A model generated the notes under the pieces. It was not told the DNA's origin and did no database searches. It saw nothing but the letters and a program-made list of their open reading frames with translations. The position numbers were made by a program, and so were the translations under genes. This document shows, in pieces, positions 44,036 to 52,536 of a stretch of DNA of 57,078 nucleotides (its first letter is position 1; each line of letters opens with the position of its first letter). This stretch comes from an uncultured Rhodospirillales bacterium (lineage in GTDB: Bacteria; Pseudomonadota; Alphaproteobacteria; Rhodospirillales; JABHCV01): positions 1 through 57,078 of the forward strand of contig CALKND010000009.1 of assembly GCA_938092065.1 (NCBI GenBank), in the 5' to 3' direction.

Positions 44036-44222
44036 TTGATTTTTGAATCCCCGGCGTATGATCTTTGATTGTATGGCCTAGTCTGTAAGCCCCAATTTTG
44101 TAAGCATTGCTATAGGCATCAAGATATTTGATTGAAACATCTTTTATTGTGTAGGTTCTTCTATACTAAAGAATAAAAAAACATCTCACATTAAGTTACT
44201 ATCTGATTTTTCCTGTCTAGGC

Positions 44223-44246
44223 CAGAGGCTTAGGCAAAAGCCTCTG
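44223..44246. terminator. Strong hairpin downstream of the 120-residue orphan gene
   Basis: CAGAGGCTT and AAGCCTCTG pair perfectly over the loop AGGCAA. It lies about 50-70 nt past the stop of the leftward gene at 44295. No T-run follows on that strand, so it may be a factor-assisted terminator, an mRNA 3' stem or an operator of the downstream coiled-coil/cyclase operon. Confidence 0.45.
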
Positions 44247-44294
44247 TGTGCTGGAATATTTTTTCAACAAACGGATAACAACTTTTGTTATTTT

Positions 44295-44657
44295 TTATTT
44301 AGATAGTAACTTGCTCAGAGCTTCCTTAAACTGATCAAAAGTTTCTGGGAACAAGCCAGAGCCATAGCTTTTGACACTTTTATTACCAATAGCCAGTTGA
44401 AGTTCCCACTGCGAACCATCGCACATATCAGTACGGTGGTAAGATGCCTTCCAATCCCAAACTTGCAACTCATCTAATTTAGCCAGGAATGCAGTCCATT
44501 TCTCTGGATTAGGCTTATGTTGCACTTCTCCTTGATAAAACCAGGAGATATTTGCTCGACCGAGTTGTACCACTATTTGTCCGTCCTCCATTAATTCTAG
44601 AGTTTGCAGATCGCCATGACCGCCAACTTCAAAAAGAAACTGATTTGGTTTTTCCAT
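44295..44657 (-). CDS. Hypothetical protein, 120 residues
   Basis: A soluble protein with many aromatic residues: S-W-F-Y-Q-G-E near residue 38, W-D-W-K-A-S-Y-H near residue 67, then M-C-D-G-S-Q-W-E-L-Q-L, S-Y-G-S-G and a final amphipathic helix with L-S-K-L-L. The pattern of strands then helix recalls small conserved proteins of unknown function. No signal peptide. The reading is supported by its ATG context and position, but no family or role can be named. Confidence 0.65.
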   Translation of the reverse strand: MEKPNQFLFEVGGHGDLQTLELMEDGQIVVQLGRANISWFYQGEVQHKPNPEKWTAFLAKLDELQVWDWKASYHRTDMCDGSQWELQLAIGNKSVKSYGSGLFPETFDQFKEALSKLLSK

Positions 44658-45076
44658 AGTTAATTACCTGTTTATACACTGAATCTTATTAGCTTTATGC
44701 CCATATGTAGCTGGACTGAATTTCTTAAACAAGCGTGTGATTTACTTGAGACGTTAAAATGAGTCTTGTGACGTGAGGCACATAATAAAAAAAGTAAAAT
44801 GTCCATTAGTTCTCAGTCGCTCTGAATAAACTAAAAAAAACTTAAATTTGATATATTAATATGCATAATCAAAGCTAATTTCTATAGCTCAGTCAAATTC
44901 AACAATGGATTAGTTTCTTTTTTTGTCTGCTGAATATCCAAGAAGACAGCCAGGCTCATTTACATGGAGCAAAACTAAGTTAAAAATAAAAAATATTTCA
45001 GGATGCAACTTATTCAAGCGCATAAGATCTTCATGTTTAATTGGCAATAACGTTTATCCAAGTCATCATAGCATTT
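44658..45076. other. Gap between the orphan gene and glutathione peroxidase
   Basis: 419 bp, AT-rich. Apart from a doubtful 45-codon leftward frame (44910-45047) I find nothing: no hairpin with a T-run and no RNA gene. Confidence 0.35.
44910..45047 (-). CDS. Doubtful short ORF, 45 residues
   Basis: A leftward TTG-started frame just after the glutathione peroxidase gene. The product would have a charged N-terminus (H-E-D-L-M-R), a hydrophobic middle (F-F-I-F-N-L-V-L-L) and a C-L-L-G-Y-S-A-D-K-K end. Composition looks protein-like, but there is no ribosome-binding site or family match, so it may be noise or a relic. Confidence 0.2.
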   Translation of the reverse strand: MPIKHEDLMRLNKLHPEIFFIFNLVLLHVNEPGCLLGYSADKKRN

Positions 45077-45631
45077 TTAATGTGGAAGGGTAGCCTCAAC
45101 TGCCTTGATTACTCGTCCCGCCACTGGCGAGGTAGGGGTTGAGAACCAGTTCGCCAATCTGCCATCGGGTGTTATTAAGTATTTGTGAAAGTTCCACCGT
45201 GGTTTTGCGACTAACCCAAGCTCTGTCGTCGCCCATTTATAAAAGGGATGAGCGGTAGAGCCCTTAACGTTTGTCTTTTCTGTCATTGGGAAATTAACGT
45301 TAAAATTGGCCTCGCAGAAGGACTTAATCTCGGTTTCTGTTCCTGGTTCTTGGCCACCAAAATCATCTGACGGAACTCCAAGCACAATTAGTCCTTGGTC
45401 TTGGTAGCGTTGCCACAAGTCCTGCAGATCTGCGTATTGCCTTGTAAAACCACAAAATGAAGCAGTGTTGACTATTAGAATAGCTTTTCCATTAAACTTA
45501 GACAGCGGGAGGTTTTCACCTTCAATCGTTTTAAAGGTAAAATCGTGAGCAGACTTTATTTTTGTTTCTGATGCCACAGCGCCCCCATTAATTTGCAGAA
45601 GCATAAGCATAATCATATATCGGAAAATCAT
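45077..45631 (-). CDS. Exported glutathione peroxidase family protein
   Basis: A 184-residue thioredoxin-fold peroxidase with an N-terminal signal peptide (about 1-21). The catalytic set is Cys60 (N-T-A-S-F-C-G-F-T, Cys rather than Sec), Gln94 (F-G-G-Q-E-P-G) and Trp146-Asn147 (R-W-N-F-H-K). Cys-type enzymes commonly use thioredoxin. It probably removes lipid or other hydroperoxides in the periplasm, which fits the neighbouring RpoE-ChrR stress genes. I do not see the RpoE-type promoter in front of it. Confidence 0.92.
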   Translation of the reverse strand: MIFRYMIMLMLLQINGGAVASETKIKSAHDFTFKTIEGENLPLSKFNGKAILIVNTASFCGFTRQYADLQDLWQRYQDQGLIVLGVPSDDFGGQEPGTETEIKSFCEANFNVNFPMTEKTNVKGSTAHPFYKWATTELGLVAKPRWNFHKYLITPDGRLANWFSTPTSPVAGRVIKAVEATLPH

Positions 45632-45796
45632 TATCTATGTCTTATAAAACTACGCACAACATGAATATATCATATTATACGTGTTAACTCCATTATCGGA
45701 TTACTAGAATGGATTCCTCTTAGCTAGTGAGTGGGCCACAGATAATGCTTTTTGACTGTAAGAGGCCTCGACACGCTTCAGGCAAATAAGGTTTTT

Positions 45797-46555
45797 TTAG
45801 AAAGGAATAGGTTTTCCATCCCATGCAAAGACTTGACCAGATTGTTCAGGTTGCAGACTATTTAACACGTTTAGTAGATGATTAGCACTCCGCTCCACTG
45901 AAAAGAGACGACCCTTAGAAACTGACCCTTGGTATGGTTTTGATAGCGACGTATTAACAGTTCCCGGGTGCAGCCCTACGCAAAGCGCAGAGGGATTAAG
46001 GCGAGCAAGCTCTATCGATAGTGTTCTTATCAACATGTTAAGTGCAGCCTTTGATGAACGATATGCATACCAGCCTCCTAGACGGTTGTCTTCTATACTT
46101 CCCACCCTTGCTGAGAGCGCGGCAAAGACGGACTTTCTGTTTTGTGCAAGCAACGGCAAGAAATGTTTTGCAACTAAAGCGGGACCAATGGCGTTGACCC
46201 GAAATACAGCCTCCATTGAAACACGTTCAAGGGCACGCCATGATTTCTCAGGTTTGATATTATCACCAACGTGCAATATTCCGGTGGCAATCAAAACTAT
46301 GTGAAGTTCACTGACAGTTGACATAACAGCTTTTGCGACACGTACAATGTCGTGTTCATTGTCAATGTCAACTTGCAAAGACGTAATTTTTGGGCTGGCG
46401 TACTCGTTTTTGGAGCGTGATATAGCAAAAATAGATTGTGTATTTGGGTTTGTGGAAAGACTTAGTGTTAAGGCTTTTCCAATGCCGCCAGTGGCACCAA
46501 AAACTGCAACATTCAAATCCCTTCCAAAAGATTTAAGATCGATCAGGGAACTCAT
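45797..46555 (-). CDS. Short-chain dehydrogenase/reductase (CsgA/C-factor-like)
   Basis: A 252-residue SDR. The N-terminal G-A-T-G-G-I-G nucleotide motif (about 20-26), the S of the A-L-S-A-R-V-G region and Y-x3-K (Y-A-Y-R-S-S-K) are present, with a late H-P-G-T-V-N-T-S-L-S-K-P-Y typical of C-factor-like SDRs. Substrate unknown. Divergent from the DUF6134-SDR-NTF2 unit, so it may belong to the same stress module; an 11-bp GACAGACTGTC palindrome lies just upstream of its ATG. Confidence 0.9.
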   Translation of the reverse strand: MSSLIDLKSFGRDLNVAVFGATGGIGKALTLSLSTNPNTQSIFAISRSKNEYASPKITSLQVDIDNEHDIVRVAKAVMSTVSELHIVLIATGILHVGDNIKPEKSWRALERVSMEAVFRVNAIGPALVAKHFLPLLAQNRKSVFAALSARVGSIEDNRLGGWYAYRSSKAALNMLIRTLSIELARLNPSALCVGLHPGTVNTSLSKPYQGSVSKGRLFSVERSANHLLNVLNSLQPEQSGQVFAWDGKPIPF

Positions 46556-46749
46556 AGGTTCGGGACAGACTGTCTTGTCTCTACAAAATATTTGATCATC
46601 AGCATTTGTGATATTGTGTGCCTCTCGTATGCTCGGGTCATACTATTTTCAATAATTTAGTTTTGTTAGAAGTTTGCATTAGCTTCAACCTAGCCAAATA
46701 TCCAATTTAAAGTAATATTTTACATACTCCTCTTACGTAACAAGATAGA

Positions 46750-46797
46750 TATTAGATCTAATAAATGTAATATTTTAATTGCAGTACTAATTAGTAC
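46750..46797. promoter_or_regulatory. Pair of perfect palindromes before the DUF6134 gene
   Basis: TATTAGATCTAATA (46750-46763) and GTACTAATTAGTAC (46784-46797) are each perfect 14-bp palindromes with related half-sites (ATTAG/CTAAT). Centres are 34 bp apart, about three helical turns. They lie between the divergent SDR gene and the DUF6134 operon, a good place for operators. Confidence 0.45.
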
Positions 46798-46906
46798 GTT
46801 TGGACACAAAGTTTGGTCTGTCAAGTTATCAGATTTATATGTAAGCGTGTCTTACACTTCATGTTTTGATGTAAAATGGTTATTAATCGAATTAAGGGCT
46901 CAAAAA

Positions 46907-47572
46907 TTGCGACATATAGTATTAATGGTTATTATTCTGTTGGCAGTTCAACCCACACATTCTCAAACAAAACCAATCGAGGAATATAATAACAAAATTG
47001 GTTTTGATGTTGTGAGAAATGGAGAGGTAGTAGGCCAACACGTGACGACTTTTTTGCAAGACGACTCAGACCTGACGGTTGAGTCAAAAATGAACCTAAA
47101 AATTACCTTGTTAGGAATTACAGTTTATTCATTTGACTATATGTCACTCGAGAAATGGTCAGATGGGGTTTTATCAAGTCTTGATGTAGACGTTGAAGAT
47201 GGAGCTGATCAGTTCAAGATCTCTTCTCTACTAAACTCAGAAGGATTAACAATAATATCCCCGTCAGGCACTATTACGACACGCGGGCCATTAATCTCTA
47301 CAAACCACTGGAACGCTGATATTGTGATGCAAAGCAGGGTCTTAAATACTCTCACAGGGAAAATCAATCATGTTAAACTTATCAGTAAGGGGGAAGAACG
47401 AATCTCCATTAAAGATGGCTACATTATGGCTACACGTTATGATTATTCAGGTGAATTAACTGATACTTCTGTTTGGTATGATTCTCATGGGCGTTGGTCT
47501 AAGTTGGAATTTAAAGCTCGAGACGGCTCAACCGTCGAGTACATCTGTAATACATGTGAGGCTGATCTGTGA
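46907..47572 (+). CDS. Exported DUF6134-family protein
   Basis: A 221-residue protein from TTG at 46907, chosen because AAGGG lies 8 nt upstream and a clean signal peptide (L-R-H-I-V-L-M-V-I-I-L-L, cleavage near T-H-S-Q) follows; a GTG at 46847 is also open. The mature part is beta-rich: I-G-F-D-V-V-R-N-G-E-V-V-G-Q-H, a W-N-A-D-I-V motif near the centre and two Cys near the end (C-N-T-C). The family is uncharacterised but recurs beside RpoE-ChrR type loci. Its stop overlaps the next start (GTGA). Confidence 0.75.
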   Translation: MRHIVLMVIILLAVQPTHSQTKPIEEYNNKIGFDVVRNGEVVGQHVTTFLQDDSDLTVESKMNLKITLLGITVYSFDYMSLEKWSDGVLSSLDVDVEDGADQFKISSLLNSEGLTIISPSGTITTRGPLISTNHWNADIVMQSRVLNTLTGKINHVKLISKGEERISIKDGYIMATRYDYSGELTDTSVWYDSHGRWSKLEFKARDGSTVEYICNTCEADL

Positions 47573-48297
47573 GTACAGTATGGATAACAGGTGGTGGTAG
47601 TGGGATCGGAAAGGCCCTAGCCTTATCTTTTTGTTCGGATGGCTGGGACGTAGTAATTTCTGGTCGTGATCAACATCGTTTGCAAAAGGTTTGTAAACTA
47701 TCTCCACAAATTCGCTGGATCGTTTGTGACATCAAGAATGAGGATGAGGTGTTATCAGCACAGTCAAAAATAGGACCAATTGACCTCGCAGTACTAAACG
47801 CTGGAGATTACAGGCCAGGGCTAACTAACGCATGCTCTCAAAAAGAACACCGTCAAATATTTGAGGTGAATTATTTTGGTACATTAAATTGTATTCAGGC
47901 AGTGTTGCCAAAGATGAAAAGAAATGGAGGAAAAATTGCAGTTGTTGGGTCATTGGCTGGATATATAGGCCTGCCAAATGCTTCTGCTTATGGACCAAGC
48001 AAGGCTGCCTTGATTTCATTATGCGAAAGTCTTCGAGCAGAATTGCAGGATAGCTTGGTAACAGTTCAACTTATCAATCCTGGCTTTGTGAAAAGTGCTC
48101 TGACTGATAAAAATAATTTTACAATGCCTAACCTGCTAAGTGCTGAACAAGCAGCGATTGAAATTAGGCATGGCCTTGAGGGCGACAAATTTGAAATTTC
48201 CATCCCTAAAATTTTTGTTTGGCGTATGAAATTCCTTCAAATGATTCCCTATCAATTTTATTTTTACCTAGCTCGAAAAATGCTCAAGCAAATATGA
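47569..48297 (+). CDS. Short-chain dehydrogenase/reductase
   Basis: A 242-residue SDR starting with GTG that overlaps the preceding stop (GTGA). Motifs: T-G-G-G-S-G-I-G (6-13), N-A-G-D-Y, catalytic S in V-V-G-S-L-A-G and Y-x3-K (Y-G-P-S-K). Middle gene of a three-gene unit; its own stop overlaps the start of the NTF2-like gene (ATGA). SDRs occupy the same place in RpoE/ChrR-linked lipid clusters of other proteobacteria. Substrate unknown. Confidence 0.92.
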   Translation: MSTVWITGGGSGIGKALALSFCSDGWDVVISGRDQHRLQKVCKLSPQIRWIVCDIKNEDEVLSAQSKIGPIDLAVLNAGDYRPGLTNACSQKEHRQIFEVNYFGTLNCIQAVLPKMKRNGGKIAVVGSLAGYIGLPNASAYGPSKAALISLCESLRAELQDSLVTVQLINPGFVKSALTDKNNFTMPNLLSAEQAAIEIRHGLEGDKFEISIPKIFVWRMKFLQMIPYQFYFYLARKMLKQI

Positions 48298-48722
48298 CAA
48301 AGATAGATAGTTGTGAGCAATACATAAGACTCTTTGAGGACTTATCTGAAGAACGAATTAATGGAATTGAGCAATTTGTCAGTATAGATATTAAGTTCAA
48401 AGATCCATTCAATGACATATCTGGGCTTGATGCTTTCCGCCGTTTACTTGTTAAATTGATAGACGATGTAAAGGGATTAAGGTTCGAGGTCACTTATCGC
48501 GCCTGGTCTGAAGATGTATTGTTCTTGCGATGGACATTTCAGGGTAAAGTTAAAGGGATTGGCTACTGGAAAGTTCAGGGGATGAGTGAAATTGTTTTTG
48601 ATGAGCAAGGCCTTGTATGCCAGCATATAGATCACTGGGACGCTTCAGAGCAATTTTTCGAGAAGTTACCGTTAATTGGTACCATCCTACGTGTTATTAA
48701 GCGCCGCCTTAAGGTTTCTTAA
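48294..48722 (+). CDS. NTF2/SnoaL-like protein
   Basis: A 142-residue protein from the ATG at 48294 overlapping the SDR stop; an upstream in-frame extension inside the SDR gene is rejected. It has the NTF2-like layout: N-terminal helices, F-K-D-P-F-N-D near residue 38, then curved strands with F-L-R-W-T-F-Q-G-K and a H-I-D-H-W-D motif near residue 114. Often found with SDR, DUF1365 and CFA genes. The 3' end overlaps the convergent DUF3833 gene by 14 bp. Confidence 0.82.
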   Translation: MTKIDSCEQYIRLFEDLSEERINGIEQFVSIDIKFKDPFNDISGLDAFRRLLVKLIDDVKGLRFEVTYRAWSEDVLFLRWTFQGKVKGIGYWKVQGMSEIVFDEQGLVCQHIDHWDASEQFFEKLPLIGTILRVIKRRLKVS

Positions 48723-49233
48723 AAAAGAGCATTACATAACCAATATCAATGCCCCACTTGCTTAATCTTGCTCTGTTGATCAATACCCCGCCTGGTTGCA
48801 AAAACATCCAATCATCAAAATGTACCTTGTACGAACTATCTTTAACTTTCAAATTTAAAAAATACTCCCAATGCAATGAATTACCTTTTGCCACTCCCTT
48901 AGCGGTTCCAATTACATCGTCTGCTTCACCCTCAAAGGTTTCATTCCCAGTTTTTCGTATTCTCCAAATACGTCGATCTTTTTCTCCATCGTCATATTCG
49001 AAGCGTTCGTCTAGTATCAGTACATTCCCCTTTATAAGGCCTTCAATGTCGACTTGGAATTGACGGCGAATGTTACCAAAACGGTCTTCAAATATCCCCC
49101 ATGCGGACGTTTTGCCTTCAAAATAGTCGAACAAAATAAGTTTGGGTCGGCTCTCCTCAAAATCTTGTGGTTTCATGCTGCTGCATCCAGTTAATGACAA
49201 TGTAATTAAAAGTGACCCAATTAAACTTCTCAT
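48709..49233 (-). CDS. DUF3833-family lipoprotein
   Basis: A 174-residue protein with a lipoprotein signal (L-S-L-T-G-C-S-S, Cys17). The mature part has Y-F-E-G-K-T-S-A-W-G-I-F-E-D-R-F-G and W-E-Y-F-L-N-L-K-V, matching DUF3833, which is thought to have a lipocalin-like fold. Last gene of the FAD-DUF1365-CFA-MFS-DUF3833 operon; its start overlaps the MFS stop by 4 nt (ATGA). Likely membrane-attached lipid handling. Confidence 0.88.
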   Translation of the reverse strand: MRSLIGSLLITLSLTGCSSMKPQDFEESRPKLILFDYFEGKTSAWGIFEDRFGNIRRQFQVDIEGLIKGNVLILDERFEYDDGEKDRRIWRIRKTGNETFEGEADDVIGTAKGVAKGNSLHWEYFLNLKVKDSSYKVHFDDWMFLQPGGVLINRARLSKWGIDIGYVMLFFKKP

Positions 49234-50543
49234 ATCCTGCTCTCTAAGCGACGATTAATAGCTTTGTGCTGTCTTGGCCCGATGGGAAAGTTTCTCATAA
49301 ACATTATTGCTATAATTTTTAATACGATCGGGATCACAGCGTAGATCACCACGAGCGCTGCTTTAGAATGGTAGGATGCGGTCTGGGTTTGATCATCCAA
49401 CCCCATCCACGAAAGCACAGGAAATGCAATTCCTACGGCTAGACCTAACGCAAGTTTTGTTGACATGCTCCAGTAAGCGAACAATGTCCCCGTACGTTCC
49501 TTATTAAATCTGAAACAATCCCAATCTGCACAATCGGCCTGAATAGCTGGAGGCAAAGCAAGGTCACTCCCAAGTGTAAGCCCAGTAAGAGCGCAAATAA
49601 GCCCAAAAGCATAGATATCACCTGCACCCAATAAAGGGACAGTTAAAAATACAGCACAAGCTATGCTCATGGATATGCACCAAACTAAATGTTTGGCGTA
49701 AATTTTTGACAGCCACACCCAAGCTGGTATTCCGATTACCGCAAATAGAAAATAGATAAATAGTAATGCAGCTTGATCCTTATCCGACGCTCCTAAAATA
49801 TGTGTCATAAACAAAGGCAGACAAACAGCTGGAAGTCCATTTGCCAACCCATTGAGAAACCAGGCTGTTAAAACTCTTAAGAAAAGATAATTATGCCATG
49901 GGAAAGAGAGACCTTGTGATTTACTTGACGGAACAAAATGCCCATCAGGAACAAATCTTAAGGTCAAATAAAACGCACCGCATCCTAAAAAAACAGTTAT
50001 CCAAGCTAAAACTTGAAACCGGTCTTGTTCTGTAAACGACATCATTAAAATGCCAGCAGCCCCTGTCGCCATAATTCCAAGCAGCCCTGCACCCTCGCGA
50101 TAGCCATTCAGTTGAGCACGTGCAACATAGTCATGTTCAAGCTCAACTGCCCAGGCTACATACGGTATCTGCACTGCAGTCCATGCTAAATAAAGAATTG
50201 CTCCCCAGCCGATTAGATACCCTGGCGATACACCGGGTGCTGGTGAAAAAAGCATTATCAAAGCAGGAGCTCCAATCATAGCGCCTAATGCCATTGGCAG
50301 TCTTCGTCTGCCAAATCGGGATGGTATCTGATCGGAAACATAGCCCAATAGAGGGTCACTGATTACATCCAATAGCCGAAGGCCAAGAAATATTGCACCT
50401 ACAGAGGCTAGGCCAAGTCCCATTGTTTCGGCGTAAAAGCTGGGCATCAAAACAAATACGGGGATAGTGGGCAGGGCTAAAACAAATGCAGGAAGAGCGT
50501 AAAGACCCTTATGTAGTTTTCGTAATTTTGAATAAGCCAACAT
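49230..50543 (-). CDS. MFS transporter, GPH/MelB-like
   Basis: A 437-residue carrier with about twelve hydrophobic segments. The loop motif D-P-L-L-G-Y-V-S-D and R-F-G-R-R-R-L-P near residue 70 are typical of the glycoside-pentoside-hexuronide:cation symporter family. The ATG at 50541-50543 is supported by AGGGAG upstream and lies inside the end of the CFA gene (35-nt overlap). A sugar is not necessarily the substrate; in RpoE-ChrR clusters a lipid-related cargo is possible. Confidence 0.88.
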   Translation of the reverse strand: MLAYSKLRKLHKGLYALPAFVLALPTIPVFVLMPSFYAETMGLGLASVGAIFLGLRLLDVISDPLLGYVSDQIPSRFGRRRLPMALGAMIGAPALIMLFSPAPGVSPGYLIGWGAILYLAWTAVQIPYVAWAVELEHDYVARAQLNGYREGAGLLGIMATGAAGILMMSFTEQDRFQVLAWITVFLGCGAFYLTLRFVPDGHFVPSSKSQGLSFPWHNYLFLRVLTAWFLNGLANGLPAVCLPLFMTHILGASDKDQAALLFIYFLFAVIGIPAWVWLSKIYAKHLVWCISMSIACAVFLTVPLLGAGDIYAFGLICALTGLTLGSDLALPPAIQADCADWDCFRFNKERTGTLFAYWSMSTKLALGLAVGIAFPVLSWMGLDDQTQTASYHSKAALVVIYAVIPIVLKIIAIMFMRNFPIGPRQHKAINRRLESRI

Positions 50544-51738
50544 TAATGCTCCCTGCCTTAAAACCAGCTTCGCAATAAGATAAGTAATATTCCCACATCC
50601 GTTTAAAACGCATTGAGTACCCTAAAGATTCTATTTTAGGCCATGCGCTTTGAAACCGTTCGTTCCAAAGCGCACAGGTTCGAGCGTATGATGAGCCAAA
50701 AAAATGGGTGTCCTGTAAAATTAAATTATTTCGGCTTATGGCTCCCTGTAATGCTTCTTGGCTTGGCAGCATGCCACCAGGGAAAATGTAGCGTTGAATA
50801 AAATCTGCATTTTTTCTGTAAGAATGAAAACGTTCACTATCGATTGTAATGATCTGAAGAACGGCTGTGCCCCCTGGCACCAGTCGGTCATAAATTGTCT
50901 TAAAGTAAGTATCCCAGTTATCTTCTCCGACAGCTTCAAACATCTCAATAGAGACAATCTTATCGTATTGGCCCATGCAGTCTCGATAATCTTTGTAAGA
51001 CGCTGAAGCTTGTTTTGCGATACCTGCACCCTCATAACGGGTGTTGGCGAACTCAAGTTGCTCCTTTGATAAAGTCAGCCCATCGATTTTTGACCCTTTC
51101 GATATTACAACATATTCGGAGAAGCCACCCCAGCCACATCCTATTTCCAGAATGCGATCTTTTTTAGTGACGTTAAGCAATTCCACTATAGCTTGATACT
51201 TATTCAGTTGAGCCTGTTTTAAGCTATCTTTGTGTGAGTTAAACAGCGCAGATGAATATGTCATGGTCTCATCTAGCCAGTATTTGTAAAAATCATTTCC
51301 CAAGTCATAGTGAAAGGCTATGTTTCGGCGGGATCCATTCCTAGAGTTTCGATTTAAAATGTGGCGAATACGATTTATAATTTTTAATGCCATGCTGTTA
51401 GACGAGCTTATTTTGAGCTTAGATTCAATTACCAGACCAAAATCAAAAAGACTAGTTAAATCAGGGCTTTCCCACTCGCCTTGCAAATAGCATTCAGCAA
51501 ATGCTAAGTCACCCTTTGCGAATAGAATAGAGAGAGGTTTGTATGAATTAAGCTTAATGAAGGCTTGCGGGCACTCCTCATTTGCTTGTCCAAACTTAAA
51601 TACATTGCCATCGGGTAGAATCAGAGTTAACTGACCGCCCTCTATATCGGAGAAATAAGCTGGAAGCATCCTAAGCCAACGACTCTTTTTCCTCGGATAT
51701 GCATTCTTTAAAAGGAAGTTGTTAGTATCGTTTGTCAT
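50509..51738 (-). CDS. Cyclopropane-fatty-acid synthase family methyltransferase
   Basis: A 409-residue SAM-dependent enzyme. Visible motifs: F-H-Y-D-L-G-N-D-F-Y-K-Y-W-L-D near residue 145 (substrate/bicarbonate region), L-E-I-G-C-G-W-G-G-F-S SAM loop near residue 205 and S-I-E-M-F-E-A-V-G near residue 272. CFA-type enzymes methylate double bonds of membrane phospholipid acyl chains; RpoE-regulated members in Rhodobacter take part in methyl-branched/furan fatty acid formation. ATGA overlap with the DUF1365 gene. Confidence 0.93.
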   Translation of the reverse strand: MTNDTNNFLLKNAYPRKKSRWLRMLPAYFSDIEGGQLTLILPDGNVFKFGQANEECPQAFIKLNSYKPLSILFAKGDLAFAECYLQGEWESPDLTSLFDFGLVIESKLKISSSNSMALKIINRIRHILNRNSRNGSRRNIAFHYDLGNDFYKYWLDETMTYSSALFNSHKDSLKQAQLNKYQAIVELLNVTKKDRILEIGCGWGGFSEYVVISKGSKIDGLTLSKEQLEFANTRYEGAGIAKQASASYKDYRDCMGQYDKIVSIEMFEAVGEDNWDTYFKTIYDRLVPGGTAVLQIITIDSERFHSYRKNADFIQRYIFPGGMLPSQEALQGAISRNNLILQDTHFFGSSYARTCALWNERFQSAWPKIESLGYSMRFKRMWEYYLSYCEAGFKAGSINVGLFKITKTT

Positions 51739-52535
51739 GTTTTTGTCTTCAACGCATCTGCATTAACATGGGTGATGGGGTTCTCAGGTGGTGTAGGCCG
51801 GGTAAATGTTTTAAGCCCTATACGCCATAATTTTAGAGCTTCCCAATGTATCCCACCAATGACTTTGACAGTCATTAAAGGGTATTTTAGTAATAGTGAA
51901 ATTAGGGATTTGTCAGACAATATTTTTGAGTAGCCGGAAAAACTGGCCTTTAGTAAAGATCCTTTGTCATCATGCTGATCAATAAATACGGTCAAGCGGT
52001 CCGATGGTGATGTTATGTAAAAATGATAGGTCGAATCCATGTCCATAAAGGGTGACACATAAAACATTTTTTTACATGAATGGTGCACGCGTTTGCCTCC
52101 ACTTTGATTAATATTAATGAGGTAACTGTGGCGCTCATTAAAGGTGTTGCTAACTTCACATATAATCACCTTCAGCGTACTTGATGAGTCATAACAGTAA
52201 TAGACACTGAGTGGATTGAACGCATATCCGAACAGTCGTGGGTAGCATAACAATTTTATTGAACCGTTGGTTAAGTCACATCCATGATCGCTCAAAACGT
52301 TACGTGCATACTGAGCTAGTGACCTCCCGTCCAGTTCTGAGCCATAGTCCTTATCCCAGAAAGAAAATAAATTAAATTGATTGTAGCTAAAAAATTTCAA
52401 TTGGTTGTGCAGTATGGGTAACTCATCAAGGTCGATCAACATACTGAAAACTTGATAAGAAAGGCGGTGCTTTCGTGGGCGTAGCCTATGGTGAAATACC
52501 CGTCCTTCAAAAATATGGCTTCTAAATTTCAACAC
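51735..52535 (-). CDS. DUF1365-family protein
   Basis: About 266 residues from GTG at 52533-52535, one nt after the preceding stop; a longer frame from 52595 would run inside the FAD gene. Typical DUF1365 stretches: G-R-V-F-H-H-R-L-R-P-R-K-H-R near the start, F-G-Y-A-F-N-P-L-S-V-Y-Y-C near residue 115, N-T-F-N-E-R-H-S-Y, and K-M-F-Y-V-S-P-F-M-D-M. Role unknown, but DUF1365 genes nearly always pair with CFA-type methyltransferases and FAD oxidoreductases, as here. Confidence 0.88.
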   Translation of the reverse strand: MLKFRSHIFEGRVFHHRLRPRKHRLSYQVFSMLIDLDELPILHNQLKFFSYNQFNLFSFWDKDYGSELDGRSLAQYARNVLSDHGCDLTNGSIKLLCYPRLFGYAFNPLSVYYCYDSSSTLKVIICEVSNTFNERHSYLININQSGGKRVHHSCKKMFYVSPFMDMDSTYHFYITSPSDRLTVFIDQHDDKGSLLKASFSGYSKILSDKSLISLLLKYPLMTVKVIGGIHWEALKLWRIGLKTFTRPTPPENPITHVNADALKTKT

Positions 52536-52536
52536 C

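Noticed and set aside
46556-46846. ECF11-type promoter for the SDR or DUF6134 genes
   Set aside because: A TGATCA occurs, but no TAA-type -10 element lies 17-18 nt away on either strand.
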